64,000 bases of DNA from Marinobacter azerbaijanicus (GTDB taxonomy: Bacteria; Pseudomonadota; Gammaproteobacteria; Pseudomonadales; Oleiphilaceae), in NCBI RefSeq assembly GCF_030250645.1, contig NZ_JASSVS010000007.1, forward strand, positions 124,001 through 188,000, given 5' to 3'. Below, one piece after another: positions 38,062 through 47,617 of the stretch; within the stretch, counting starts at the first letter, position 1; the number at the start of each line of letters is the position of its first letter. The notes below the pieces were generated by a model. It was not told the DNA's origin, did no database searches, and saw nothing but the letters and a program-made list of their open reading frames with translations. The position numbers and the translations under genes were made by a program.

Positions 38062-38493
38062 ATGGGTAAACTCAAGAGCTATCAGGAACAACTGCAGGAC
38101 ATCGTAGAGAAGGGCATCAACGCCGCAGAAGAGCAGCAGAAGAAGCTGTCTTCCAAGCCTTTCGAATACGCTGAAAAGCTGGAGTCAGAAGCGCGTGAAT
38201 ACAGCGTGAAAAACCTGCGCACCCGTTACTACGGCTACAGTGAAAGCCTGTTTGACCAGCTGCGTAACCTGAACAGCCGTGTCGGCAGTTTCGCGGCCGA
38301 TCTGGTTGCCAAGCTGGAAAAAGAAGCAGCTGAAGGTGCTGATGCGGTTTCTGAAACTGCGGAAGACGTTGCTGAGGCTGCCCAGTCAGCCAAGAAAAAC
38401 GTCGAGACCGAGGCGAAGAAGCCTGCTGCACGCAAGACCACTGCGCGCAAGACCACCAGCACTACCAAGAAAGCATCTTCCGCCACTGCCTGA
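38062..38493 (+). CDS. Small phasin-like protein with lysine/alanine/threonine-rich tail
   Basis: 143 residues. The first ~95 are amphipathic helix (SYQEQLQDIVEKGINAAEEQ ... DLVAKLEKEAAEGA). The last ~40 are a basic, low-complexity tail with repeated KKPAARKTTARKTT, like bacterial histone H1-like or PhaF-type tails. No enzyme motifs. It could be a phasin-type granule/DNA-associated protein or a nucleoid protein; I cannot decide. AAGGAGAA upstream is a good ribosome site, and a strong terminator follows. Confidence 0.7.
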   Translation: MGKLKSYQEQLQDIVEKGINAAEEQQKKLSSKPFEYAEKLESEAREYSVKNLRTRYYGYSESLFDQLRNLNSRVGSFAADLVAKLEKEAAEGADAVSETAEDVAEAAQSAKKNVETEAKKPAARKTTARKTTSTTKKASSATA

Positions 38494-38520
38494 TGGGCAG
38501 CCGGAAACGCTGAAACAAAA

Positions 38521-38548
38521 AGGTCACCTCTTGAGGTGACCTTTTTTT
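38521..38548 (+). terminator. Intrinsic terminator of the basic-tailed gene
   Basis: AGGTCACCTC / GAGGTGACCT, 10-bp stem with TT loop, then seven Ts. Confidence 0.92.
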
Positions 38549-38571
38549 GCCCGGAAGCCGTCAGCCAACGG

Positions 38572-39219
38572 CTATTTGTCTGCTTCGTCGGGGTCCAGCG
38601 GCACAGTCCTCTCCTTGCCCGTTATTTCCTCTAATCGCCGGATATCCTTTTCAAACTGCTCTCGCAAGGCCTTGATGTCGGCATTCTGTGAGTTGATTTC
38701 CCGTTCGATATCCCGAATCTGGGACTCCAGGCGCCGTATTTTCTCAAGTGTTGCTTCTGGAATGTCCCGGCCAGCACGCTCAAGATCCGCCGCACGGCTC
38801 TGCTCGCTATCCAGCTGACTGTTGATGACCGAGATGTTGCCACGTTTGAGCTGGTTCAGCCCCTCCAGTTCACGGATTTTTCTGTGCATGGCGCGTACAG
38901 CTTGATCAGGATGGCTGAAGCGCTCCAGCAGCTTGCGGTCAAGCTCCCTTTGCCGCTCCTCTTCAGCCTGACGCCGCTCTTCCGCTTCCCTGGCGGCAAT
39001 TTCCTCTTCCGTTGGTTCGGGGTCAATTGTCTCAATAACACGACCGCTCTTGTTGAGGATGTCGTAGCCGCGCTTGGTGGCCTCCTGGGGAATCGTGTTG
39101 CCAATGACAACCTGACCGTTTTCATCCGTGTAACGGTACATCCTGGCTTCCACTAACGTGGCCGACATCAGTGCGGCCACAGCAGATACAGCGATTGAAA
39201 ACCTGGTCAGACGGTTCAT
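38572..39219 (-). CDS. DUF4124 protein with long coiled coil, periplasmic
   Basis: 215 residues from the ATG at 39219. Signal peptide (SIAVSAVAALMSATLVEA), then the DUF4124 motif RMYRYTDENGQVVIGNTIPQ. Two charged helices follow, Glu/Arg-rich (EEEIAAREAEERRQAEEERQ and RRLESQIRDIEREINSQNAD). Function unknown; probably an envelope structural or scaffold protein. Confidence 0.8.
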   Translation of the reverse strand: MNRLTRFSIAVSAVAALMSATLVEARMYRYTDENGQVVIGNTIPQEATKRGYDILNKSGRVIETIDPEPTEEEIAAREAEERRQAEEERQRELDRKLLERFSHPDQAVRAMHRKIRELEGLNQLKRGNISVINSQLDSEQSRAADLERAGRDIPEATLEKIRRLESQIRDIEREINSQNADIKALREQFEKDIRRLEEITGKERTVPLDPDEADK

Positions 39220-39298
39220 GGTGGAAAACTGTCGCTCCGCGAAAAACGAATTGTGTAGGGAAGCATAACAAAAGCTGGCGGATAAACCATGGCTGGTA

Positions 39299-39937
39299 TC
39301 AGATGCCGTACTTATCCCGGTATTCGGCAACTTTCTGGGCGTGTTCTGCGAACTCTGGCCTGTTTTTCAGGTAATCGAGAACCTGATCAAGCCTGATAAT
39401 GCTGACGACCGGGATGCCATATTCCTGAGTGACCTCCTGAATGGCAGAAAGTTCACTGCCGCCCCTTTCCTGTCGGTCCAGTGCAATCAGCACGCCGGCG
39501 GGTTCCGCCCCTGCACCACGGATCAGCTCCATGGATTCGCGGATGGCTGTTCCGGCGGTGATGACATCGTCGACAATCAGTACCTTGCCTTGAAGGGGGG
39601 CGCCAACGATATTGCCACCCTCGCCGTGGTCTTTCTTTTCCTTGCGGTTGAACGCGAAGGGCTTGTTGTGCCCTTCCGAGGCCAGAGCCATGGCTGTGAC
39701 CGTTGCCAACGGTATGCCCTTATAGGCAGGACCGAAAATAATGTCATAATTCAGCCCGCTACGCTGAAGTGCAGCGGCATAAGCCTTGCTTAGTTCAAGC
39801 AGATCCTCGCCTGTATTGAACAGCCCTGCATTGAAAAAGTAGGGGCTTGTCCGGCCGGATTTGAGGGTAAACTCGCCGAAACGAAGTACATTGCGGCGGA
39901 TGGCAAATTCAATGAACTGTTGCTGATAGTCTTGCAT
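39299..39937 (-). CDS. pyrE: Orotate phosphoribosyltransferase
   Basis: 212 residues. [55 protein letters not shown] and the PRPP-binding [20 protein letters not shown]. Makes OMP from orotate. Divergent from crc, the conserved pseudomonad arrangement. Confidence 0.95.
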   Translation of the reverse strand: MQDYQQQFIEFAIRRNVLRFGEFTLKSGRTSPYFFNAGLFNTGEDLLELSKAYAAALQRSGLNYDIIFGPAYKGIPLATVTAMALASEGHNKPFAFNRKEKKDHGEGGNIVGAPLQGKVLIVDDVITAGTAIRESMELIRGAGAEPAGVLIALDRQERGGSELSAIQEVTQEYGIPVVSIIRLDQVLDYLKNRPEFAEHAQKVAEYRDKYGI

Positions 39938-40018
39938 GACAGGGCTTCTGGCGGGTGTGGATCTTTAATTAAAGCGTAAAACCGGTATCATACACACAAA
40001 CCGAATCAGGGAACACGT

Positions 40019-40825
40019 ATGCGGGTAGTATCAATCAGCGTCAATGGTCTGGCACAGGCTGTTGAAAAAGGTTTCTTTGAATGGCTGGCCAAGCAGGACG
40101 CTGACGTGGTTTGTGTTCAGGACCACCGCATGCGGGCCTACGAGATTGAGGACTACAATCTTATCCCGGACGGCTACGAGGCCTACTTCATTGATGGCGA
40201 ACGCAACGAGGATGGTGGCGTGGGCATCTATACCCGTCATTTCCCCAAGGCCATCATGTACGGCTTCGCCAATGAGCAGGCTGATCGCGAAGGCCGCTTT
40301 ATCCAGGCGGATTTCGACAAGGTCTCCGTTGCCAGTGTCCTGTCTCCCTGCGCCCTCGGTCGGGAAGAAGAACTGATCGGCGACGACGACCTGACCGTCC
40401 TTGACCATAAAGACGACTTCATGGAAGCCTTCGGCCTCCATATGCAGAAAACCCTGCGCAAACGTCGCCAGTTTATTTTCTGTGCCAATCTGCAGACAGC
40501 CCACCACGTCACCGACGCCAGCCCGCTTTATCACAAACTGGACTTCTCCGGTTTTCTGCCCCATGAGAGAGCATGGCTGGACCGCCTTTTCGATGAAATG
40601 GGCTGTGTTGATGCGTTCCGTGATATCAACAAACAGAGCAACCAGTACACCTGGTGGCCCGAGCAGGCCGAAGGCTCCCGCAAGAACGCCGGGATCCGCG
40701 TGGATTACCAATTACTGACACCGGGCATCCGCAAGACCGTCCGCGATGGCTGGATTGATAACAGCACCCGGTTCTCCGATCACGCACCGGTGATCATGGA
40801 TTACGATATCGAGATTGGTCTCTGA
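40019..40825 (+). CDS. crc: Catabolite repression control protein Crc
   Basis: 268 residues, exonuclease III/EEP fold. Location beside pyrE identifies Crc. The catalytic positions of ExoIII appear altered: the motif QETK reads VQDHR (Glu to Asp), and GDMN aligns to ANLQ, although RVDYQLLTPG and FSDHAP are kept. This fits a non-nuclease partner of Hfq in carbon catabolite repression. Structured repeat copy 3 lies 41 bp past the stop, between the convergent crc and rph genes. Confidence 0.88.
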   Translation: MRVVSISVNGLAQAVEKGFFEWLAKQDADVVCVQDHRMRAYEIEDYNLIPDGYEAYFIDGERNEDGGVGIYTRHFPKAIMYGFANEQADREGRFIQADFDKVSVASVLSPCALGREEELIGDDDLTVLDHKDDFMEAFGLHMQKTLRKRRQFIFCANLQTAHHVTDASPLYHKLDFSGFLPHERAWLDRLFDEMGCVDAFRDINKQSNQYTWWPEQAEGSRKNAGIRVDYQLLTPGIRKTVRDGWIDNSTRFSDHAPVIMDYDIEIGL

Positions 40826-40865
40826 TTTGAACTTTGTTTGCAGGCTTGCTGGAGATTAGCGGGTT

Positions 40866-40965
40866 CGGAGAGGATCTCTTTTCCGGAACGTCTCCGGCCA
40901 GGGATGGCCGGAGTCGAGCGCACAGGGATGTGCTTGTAGCGTTTCCGGAAAAGAGATCCTCTCCG
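40866..40965. repeat. Structured hairpin repeat, copy 3
   Basis: Arms 40866-40888 and 40943-40965 pair perfectly over 23 bp. The core keeps CGT and linker TCGAGCG and ends TAGCGT, but hairpin I is now CTCCGGCCA / TGGCCGGAG with loop GGGA, and hairpin II is CACA / TGTG with loop GGGA. Every stem is changed on both sides. Located between convergent crc and rph 3' ends. Confidence 0.88.
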
Positions 40966-40991
40966 GACACGCGGGAAGGCTGCACCTTTTT

Positions 40992-41708
40992 TTAACTGGC
41001 TAACGCTGCCTTCTGCGCCTCAAACAACTGCGAAATGCCCAGCTTGGCCAGCTTCAGCATGCCATCAAGCTCTTCCTGCTCAAAAGGCTCGCCCTCGGCC
41101 GTGCCCTGAATCTCAATAAATCCGCCCTTGTCCGTCATGATCACATTCATGTCAGTCTCGGCTTCGGAGTCTTCCGGATAATCCAGGTCCAGCACCGGCG
41201 TGCCCTTGTAGACACCAACCGAAAACGCCGCCACCATTTGCTTCAGTGGTGACTTCTTCAGCCGGCCTTCCTTTACCAGGTGATTCAGCGCGTCTACAAG
41301 AGCCACGCAACCGCCGGTAATGGCCGCCGTACGGGTGCCGCCGTCTGCCTGGATGACGTCGCAGTCGATCGTGATGGAGTGCTCCCCAAGGGCGCTCAGG
41401 TCTACTGCAGCACGCAGGGATCGGCCGATCAGGCGCTGGATCTCCACGGTGCGGCCACCCTGTTTGCCACGGGCCGCTTCCCGGCCCATACGGCTGCCAG
41501 TGGAGCGGGGCAGCATGCCGTATTCCGCAGTGATCCAGCCCTTGCCTTCGCCGCGCAGAAACGGCGGCACCTTGTTTTCGATGGACGCAGTGCAGATCAC
41601 CTTGGTGTCGCCGAACTCTACCAGCACGGAACCTTCAGCGTGGCGGGTGTAGTGGCGCGTAATGCGAATTTCTCGGGATTGTTCCGGCGTTCTTCCGCTC
41701 GGTCTCAT
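40992..41708 (-). CDS. rph: Ribonuclease PH
   Basis: 238 residues from the ATG at 41708, matching the family start MRPSGR with AGGA six bases upstream (an ATG two codons earlier sits too close to that site). [60 protein letters not shown], and [19 protein letters not shown]. Phosphorolytic trimming of tRNA 3' ends. Confidence 0.95.
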   Translation of the reverse strand: MRPSGRTPEQSREIRITRHYTRHAEGSVLVEFGDTKVICTASIENKVPPFLRGEGKGWITAEYGMLPRSTGSRMGREAARGKQGGRTVEIQRLIGRSLRAAVDLSALGEHSITIDCDVIQADGGTRTAAITGGCVALVDALNHLVKEGRLKKSPLKQMVAAFSVGVYKGTPVLDLDYPEDSEAETDMNVIMTDKGGFIEIQGTAEGEPFEQEELDGMLKLAKLGISQLFEAQKAALAS

Positions 41709-41736
41709 AGTCATTCCTGGTGTCAGTAGTGAGTGT

Positions 41737-41790
41737 CCGGGCTAGTGTCCCGTCTGGTTAATGAATTAGCCAGACGGGACACTAGCCCGG
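41737..41790. repeat. Long palindrome between divergent rph and yicC
   Basis: CCGGGCTAGTGTCCCGTCTGG (41737-41757) pairs perfectly with 41770-41790 over 21 bp. The stem extends further inward (TAAT/ATTA, one wobble) to a 2-base loop. It lies in a promoter-type gap, not at a gene end, so termination is not its obvious role. Confidence 0.9.
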
Positions 41791-41908
41791 TCGATTGCAA
41801 TGTTGAAAGACTGCGGAGTATAACACGCCCTTTGAGGCCCCTGTTCGCTGTGCAGGCCGTCACCCTGCTAAACTTGGGGTCCTGTTCCTTTGCAAACGCG
41901 GAGTCACC

Positions 41909-42775
41909 ATGATCAGAAGTATGACGGCCTTTGCCCGCCAGGACACCCAGGGGGACTGGGGCACTCTCACCTGCGAGATTCGCACGGTCAACCATCGATA
42001 CCTGGAGCCGTCCTTCAGACTTCCGGAGGCGATTCGTGAGCTGGAGAACAGCTTCCGCGAGCAACTGCGCAAGCAGTTGCGGCGTGGCAAGGTGGACGTG
42101 GCCATGCGATTGCAGGCAGCGGAAACGGCATCTCAGAGGTTCGAGATAAACGAGGAAGTGGCCCACGCAGTGAACGAAGCGGCCAATCATATCAACAGGA
42201 TGCTTGATAATCCGGCACACGTCAGCGCCCTGGATGTTCTCAAGTGGCCCGGAGTGCTGGCCTCCACCGAGCAGGATTTTGGTCCAGCCCGCAAGGCGGC
42301 GGGAGAGCTGTTCGAGCGTACCGTAAGTGAGTTGGTGACAGTGAGGGAGCGGGAAGGGGAGCGTTTGCGTCCGCTGTTTGAAGACCGGCTTGCCACCATG
42401 GGCAAGCTGGTTGCCGAAGTGCGCGAGCGCATGCCGGAACTGATCCGTGCTCAGGAAGAGCATCTGAAAAATCGCTTTGAGCAGGCCAGGGTGGAAATCG
42501 ATCCCGATCGCATTGCCCAGGAAATGGTCATGCTGGCCCAGAAAAGTGACGTGGCCGAAGAACTGGACCGGCTCGAGGCCCATATTTCCGAGGTGTCGGA
42601 AACTCTCCAGGGTGACGAGGCGATTGGCAGGCGGCTTGATTTCCTGATGCAGGAGCTTAACCGCGAGGCCAACACGCTCAGCAGCAAGAGCATTGATGCG
42701 CGAGTGACCAGGGCCGCCGTTGATCTGAAAGTGCTCATCGAGCAGATGCGGGAGCAGGTGCAGAACCTGGAGTAA
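41909..42775 (+). CDS. yicC: YicC family endoribonuclease
   Basis: 288 residues. SMTAFARQDTQGDWGTLTCE at the start, EIRTVNHRYLEPSFRLPE, and FLMQELNREANTLSSKSID with VDLKVLIEQMREQVQNLE at the end. Recent work assigns RNase activity on regulatory RNAs to the family. Followed by gmk, its usual neighbour. Confidence 0.92.
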   Translation: MIRSMTAFARQDTQGDWGTLTCEIRTVNHRYLEPSFRLPEAIRELENSFREQLRKQLRRGKVDVAMRLQAAETASQRFEINEEVAHAVNEAANHINRMLDNPAHVSALDVLKWPGVLASTEQDFGPARKAAGELFERTVSELVTVREREGERLRPLFEDRLATMGKLVAEVRERMPELIRAQEEHLKNRFEQARVEIDPDRIAQEMVMLAQKSDVAEELDRLEAHISEVSETLQGDEAIGRRLDFLMQELNREANTLSSKSIDARVTRAAVDLKVLIEQMREQVQNLE

Positions 42776-42781
42776 AAGCCG

Positions 42782-42787
42782 TATAAT
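42782..42787 (+). promoter_or_regulatory. Possible -10 element upstream of gmk
   Basis: A perfect TATAAT just after the yicC stop, 77 bp before gmk; no good -35 at 16-18 bp. Confidence 0.35.
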
Positions 42788-42833
42788 CCCGCGCTTGCTA
42801 ATATTGTGCTGGCGGGGATGTTCCCCCAGTTGA

Positions 42834-43493
<660 letters not shown>

Positions 43494-43586
43494 GCTGGGT
43501 GCTTTTGCCTGTATACAAATTGAACCAGTAGGATTAAACTACGCGGTCTGCTGAAATCAGTCATTATTGCTATTGTCGGGGAAGTT

Positions 43587-43799
43587 ATGGCACGAGTTAC
43601 CGTTGAAGATTGCCTTGAACACGTTGATAACCGCTTCCAGCTGGTTATGCTGGCCACCAAGCGAGCTCGCCAGATCGCAACCAAGGGTTTTGAGCCGCTG
43701 GTTGCCGAAGAAAACGACAAGCCAACTGTTATTGCTCTGCGCGAAATCGCCGAAGGCAAGATCAGCCGTGATCTCCTCAAGGAAGATGACGAAGATTAA
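43587..43799 (+). CDS. rpoZ: DNA-directed RNA polymerase omega subunit
   Basis: 70 residues: [37 protein letters not shown] and an acidic end. Core polymerase assembly factor and part of the ppGpp site 1, functionally linked to the spoT gene that follows. Confidence 0.95.
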   Translation: MARVTVEDCLEHVDNRFQLVMLATKRARQIATKGFEPLVAEENDKPTVIALREIAEGKISRDLLKEDDED

Positions 43800-43851
43800 G
43801 GTTGAAGCTGGCTGAAGGCCGGAATATTTCTCTGGTAAGCCGGCGAAGGCA

Positions 43852-43879
43852 TTGAAATCTGTTCTTGCGGTTTTATAGT
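43852..43879 (+). promoter_or_regulatory. Predicted sigma70 promoter between rpoZ and spoT
   Basis: TTGAAA (43852-43857), 16-bp spacer, TATAGT (43874-43879). The start would be near 43886, upstream of the terminator at 43915-43942, so the transcript must read through the terminator to reach spoT. Confidence 0.5.
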
Positions 43880-43914
43880 GTAACTATAGGCATTACCGGA
43901 AGAACGTCGGAAGG

Positions 43915-43942
43915 ACCCGAATGCACGCATTCGGGTTTTTTT
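43915..43942 (+). terminator. Intrinsic terminator between rpoZ and spoT
   Basis: ACCCGAATG / CATTCGGGT, loop CACG, followed by a run of Ts (43936-43942). It ends the gmk-rpoZ transcript and also lies downstream of the predicted promoter at 43852. Confidence 0.88.
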
Positions 43943-43955
43943 ATCCCTGGAATTT

Positions 43956-46124
43956 ATGATCCCCCACGGAGGCGCGGTGTCGGCAGAGGCAACGGTTGAT
44001 GTGCTGGCCAGTGAGCTCAGCACCTATCTGGATACCAATCGCATCAATCAGGTGCGAAGAGCCTACTATTATGCCGAACAGGCCCACGAAGGGCAGATGC
44101 GCAAAAGTGGTGACCGATACATTACCCATCCCCTGGCGGTTGCCCGGATTCTTGCCGGCCTGAAACTGGACCATCAGAGCCTGATGGCGGCCATGCTCCA
44201 TGATGTCATTGAAGACACAGGCATCCCCAAGGATGCGCTGTCGGAACAGTTCGGTGAGGACGTGGCCGAGCTGGTGGACGGCGTCAGCAAGCTTACCCAG
44301 ATTGAATTTCGTTCCCGTGCCGAGGCCCAGGCAGAGAACTTCCAGAAGATGACCCTGGCCATGGCCCGGGATATCCGTGTAATACTGGTCAAACTGGCGG
44401 ACCGCCTGCACAACATGCGCACCCTGGGGCCCATGCCCTACGAGAAGCGCCAGCGCATTGCCAATGAAACCCTGGATATCTATGCTCCAATTGCCAACCG
44501 GCTGGGCATGCATTCTATCTGCACGGAGCTGGAGGATCTGGGGTTTTCCTCGCTGTATCCCATGCGGTCAAAGTACATCAGCAAGGCTGTGGCCAAGCTA
44601 CGGGGCAGTCACCGGGAGATCATCGACGACATTCGTGGCAAGCTGCAGGAGAAGCTGGAAGAGCGCAGCCTTCCTGGGCGGATTCTGGGCCGTGAGAAGC
44701 ACCTGAACAGCATCTATAACAAGATGAAGTTCAAGCAGAAGTCCTTCCATGAAATCATGGACGTGTACGCCTTCCGCATCATTACCGACACCGAGGACGA
44801 CTGTTATCGTATTCTCGGGGCTGTGCACAGTCTCTACAAGCCATTGCCCGGACGTTTCAAGGACTACATTGCCATGCCCAAGGCCAATGGCTATCAGTCT
44901 CTGCACACCACCCTGTTCGGTATGCATGTGAACATCGAGATCCAGATCCGCACCGAAGAGATGGAGCACATTGCCAACAACGGTATTGCAGCACACTGGA
45001 TGTACAAGAACGAGCCATCCAGTGTCACCAGCGTCAACCAGTCAAGGGTAGATCGCTGGGTGCAGGGCCTGATGGAAATGCGGGAGCGGGCGGATGACTC
45101 CCTGGAGTTCATAGAACACGTAAAGGTGGATCTGTTCCCGGATGAGATCTACGTGTTCACCCCCAAGGGCAAGATCATGGAGCTGCCCAGCGGCGCCACG
45201 CCGGTGGACTTCGCCTATGCCATCCATACCGATATAGGCAATGCCTGCGTGGCCTGCAGGATTAACCGCAATCTTGGCTCCCTGAGTCAGCCGCTGCAAA
45301 GTGGCCAGACCGTCGAGATAATTACCGCCCCCGGTGCGCGGCCAAACCCAGCCTGGCTCAGCTTCGTGGTCACCGGCAAGGCGCGCAGCAGTATCCGTCA
45401 CGTGCTCAAGAACCAGAAACGGGCCGAGTCCCTGGACCTGGGCAAGACCCTGCTCAAGAAATCCCTCAAAGGCTTCGGCACCAGTCTGTCGAGTATTAGC
45501 GAGCAGCAGATCCAGACAGTCGTCAGTCACAACCAGGTGAACAGTTTTGAAGACCTGGTCAGCGACATCGGCCTGGGCAACCGCATGGCATATCTGGTAG
45601 CCCGTCAACTGGTCAGCGGGAGCGCCGAGGGTGAAGGCGAGGAAACCTCATCGGCAACGGTCATGGATGAGGCCGACAACACCCCGGTCACGATACGTGG
45701 CACCGAAGGTCTGGTGGTGCGGTTTGCCAGCTGTTGCAAGCCCATTCCCGGGGATCCGGTTGTTGGTGTCATGGACTCCGGCAATGGCATGGTCATTCAC
45801 TCGGATACCTGCTCAAGGTTGCCCGAAGACAGTGAGGGCCGTGCCCGCCTGACCCATCTTAAATGGGCCAAGGACATTGCCAACGAGTTTTCCGTTGAAC
45901 TGAGGGTAGAGCTGGAGCGTCAGCGTGGCGTGATTGCGGAGCTGGCCAATGCGGTGGCAATGGCAGATGGCAATATTGAGCGTATCAATGTAGAAGAACA
46001 GAACGCCAGACTCGGCATTGTCAGCCTTGTGGTGCATGTCAACGGCCGCAAGCACCTGGCCAGGGTGATGCGGCGGATCAGGAACATTCGTGCGGTTACT
46101 CACATCAATCGGGTGAGGCACTGA
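43956..46124 (+). CDS. spoT: Bifunctional (p)ppGpp synthetase/hydrolase SpoT
   Basis: 722 residues from the ATG at 43956; a GTG at 43977 preceded by GGAGG gives MSAEAT and may be the real start. HD hydrolase domain intact (MLHDVIEDTG). The synthetase domain has GREKHLNSIYNKMKFKQKSF and YKPLPGRFKDYIAMPKANGY. TGS domain VFTPKGKIMELPSGATPVDF, then zinc-finger/helical and C-terminal ACT domains. Controls the stringent response. Overlapping functional link with rpoZ. Expression may be gated by the terminator 13 bp upstream. Confidence 0.95.
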   Translation: MIPHGGAVSAEATVDVLASELSTYLDTNRINQVRRAYYYAEQAHEGQMRKSGDRYITHPLAVARILAGLKLDHQSLMAAMLHDVIEDTGIPKDALSEQFGEDVAELVDGVSKLTQIEFRSRAEAQAENFQKMTLAMARDIRVILVKLADRLHNMRTLGPMPYEKRQRIANETLDIYAPIANRLGMHSICTELEDLGFSSLYPMRSKYISKAVAKLRGSHREIIDDIRGKLQEKLEERSLPGRILGREKHLNSIYNKMKFKQKSFHEIMDVYAFRIITDTEDDCYRILGAVHSLYKPLPGRFKDYIAMPKANGYQSLHTTLFGMHVNIEIQIRTEEMEHIANNGIAAHWMYKNEPSSVTSVNQSRVDRWVQGLMEMRERADDSLEFIEHVKVDLFPDEIYVFTPKGKIMELPSGATPVDFAYAIHTDIGNACVACRINRNLGSLSQPLQSGQTVEIITAPGARPNPAWLSFVVTGKARSSIRHVLKNQKRAESLDLGKTLLKKSLKGFGTSLSSISEQQIQTVVSHNQVNSFEDLVSDIGLGNRMAYLVARQLVSGSAEGEGEETSSATVMDEADNTPVTIRGTEGLVVRFASCCKPIPGDPVVGVMDSGNGMVIHSDTCSRLPEDSEGRARLTHLKWAKDIANEFSVELRVELERQRGVIAELANAVAMADGNIERINVEEQNARLGIVSLVVHVNGRKHLARVMRRIRNIRAVTHINRVRH

Positions 46125-46226
46125 TGCTGTTCCCGGGCAGCTTGCCAGAGGCGCGACTTTCCGCGTGTTGACAGGTTGGTTGCCAAGGGGAGACGATTGG
46201 CGTTTTAAAACAGAGGGCCCAAGGTC

Positions 46227-46613
46227 ATGACCAATAAATCCGTAATCCAGACCGACAGTGCGCCACAGGCCATCGGCACCTACTCCCAGGCCGTCAAGGC
46301 TGGCGACACCGTGTACATCTCCGGCCAGATCCCGCTGGTGCCGGAGACCATGGAGGTCGTGGCAGGCGACTTCGCCGCCAAGACCCGTCAGGTGTTCGAA
46401 AACCTGAAGGCCGTTTGTGAGGCCAGTGGTGGTGAGCTCAAGGACATCGTCAAGGTCAACATCTACATGACGGACCTCAGTAACTTCGCCACGGTCAACG
46501 AAATCATGGCCACCTATTTCCAGGAACCCTATCCGGCCCGCGCAGCCGTTGGCGTGGCAGCCCTGCCCAAAGGCGTTCCGGTGGAGATGGAAGCGGTAAT
46601 GGTGCTGAGCTGA
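46227..46613 (+). CDS. ridA: RidA family 2-iminobutanoate/2-iminopropanoate deaminase
   Basis: 128 residues. [20 protein letters not shown], then [20 protein letters not shown], and the Arg in [15 protein letters not shown] that binds the substrate carboxylate. Hydrolyses reactive enamine/imine intermediates. Located after spoT as in many gammaproteobacteria; has its own terminator. Confidence 0.93.
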   Translation: MTNKSVIQTDSAPQAIGTYSQAVKAGDTVYISGQIPLVPETMEVVAGDFAAKTRQVFENLKAVCEASGGELKDIVKVNIYMTDLSNFATVNEIMATYFQEPYPARAAVGVAALPKGVPVEMEAVMVLS

Positions 46614-46634
46614 TAGCGGCACCAGCGAGTCAGT

Positions 46635-46659
46635 AAGGCGGCCCTGGGGCCGCCTTTTT
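46635..46659 (+). terminator. Intrinsic terminator of ridA
   Basis: AAGGCGGCCC / GGGCCGCCTT stem with TG loop and five Ts; it touches the stop of the convergent epimerase-like gene. Confidence 0.88.
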
Positions 46660-47528
46660 CATTGTTTCCGTGCGATCAGTTCCTGGTAACCGGCACGAAA
46701 ATCCGGATAACGGAAATGGAATCCGGAATCCAGCAGCCGTTTGTTGCTGCAACGCTTGCTACCCGCACGCCCACCTTTGCGGGCATCAGGCTTCGGAGCC
46801 GCACAGGGCAACTGCTCCCTCACCCAGGCCACGACTTCGTCCAGTCTTACCGGTTCACAATCGCTGGCGAGATAACACTGATCCAGTGGCTTGCCTTCCA
46901 GTGCGCGGTTCACCAGATGGCTGACAGCTGCTGCAGCATCGAATTCGTGAATCCGGTTGCTGAATGGTGCGGGGGACACGGGGTCCATCCGGCCGTTGAT
47001 GACGGCTTCCAGAAACTGTTGGCGAGAAGGCCCGTATATGCCGCTGAAGCGGATAACCGTGGCAGGTATACCGCTGTTCAGGGCCGTCTGCTCACCCTCA
47101 AGAACCATCTGACCGCTGAACCGGGCAGGTTCCGTGGGGCTGGTTTCATCAACCCAGGAATCATCATCCTGGGAATAGACACTGCTGCTGCTAACAAAGA
47201 TCAGACGTTTAAGTGGCTGTGGACCAAGGGCCGCAATAAGGTTTTCAAGGCCTCGGACATAGGCGTTGCGATAGCCCTCCTCGTCATAACTGGAAGGGGT
47301 CAGGCAATAGATCACGATGTCGAGATTATCCGGCAGTACTGACTCAACCTGTTCCCGTTCCATCAGGTCAGCACCAAGAGGATGAATTCCCTCTGGAATC
47401 CGGGCTGGATTGCGCCGTAAGCCAAATACCTCGGCGTGCCGGGAAAGCATTTCTGCAATGGCTCCGCCCAGTTTTCCGCAACCGGCTACGAGTATGCGTG
47501 GCGTTTGCTTGTGTTCAGCGATTGCCAT
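46659..47528 (-). CDS. NAD(P)-dependent epimerase/dehydratase-like protein (YeeZ type)
   Basis: 289 residues from the ATG at 47528; an in-frame TTG at 47540 has no ribosome-site spacing. Rossmann loop ILVAGCGKLGGAIAEMLSR, LIFVSSSSVYSQDDDSWVDE and VIRFSGIYGPSRQQFLEAV, an extended-SDR pattern. Substrate unknown. Divergent from oxyR. Confidence 0.82.
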   Translation of the reverse strand: MAIAEHKQTPRILVAGCGKLGGAIAEMLSRHAEVFGLRRNPARIPEGIHPLGADLMEREQVESVLPDNLDIVIYCLTPSSYDEEGYRNAYVRGLENLIAALGPQPLKRLIFVSSSSVYSQDDDSWVDETSPTEPARFSGQMVLEGEQTALNSGIPATVIRFSGIYGPSRQQFLEAVINGRMDPVSPAPFSNRIHEFDAAAAVSHLVNRALEGKPLDQCYLASDCEPVRLDEVVAWVREQLPCAAPKPDARKGGRAGSKRCSNKRLLDSGFHFRYPDFRAGYQELIARKQ

Positions 47529-47617
47529 AGGCAATATCAATCCTTATGCTTTGGGTAATAAATTAAACGGGTGCCTGAGCGCGCCCTGAGCTGGACGACA
47601 TCTGACCGGAGCCCGCC

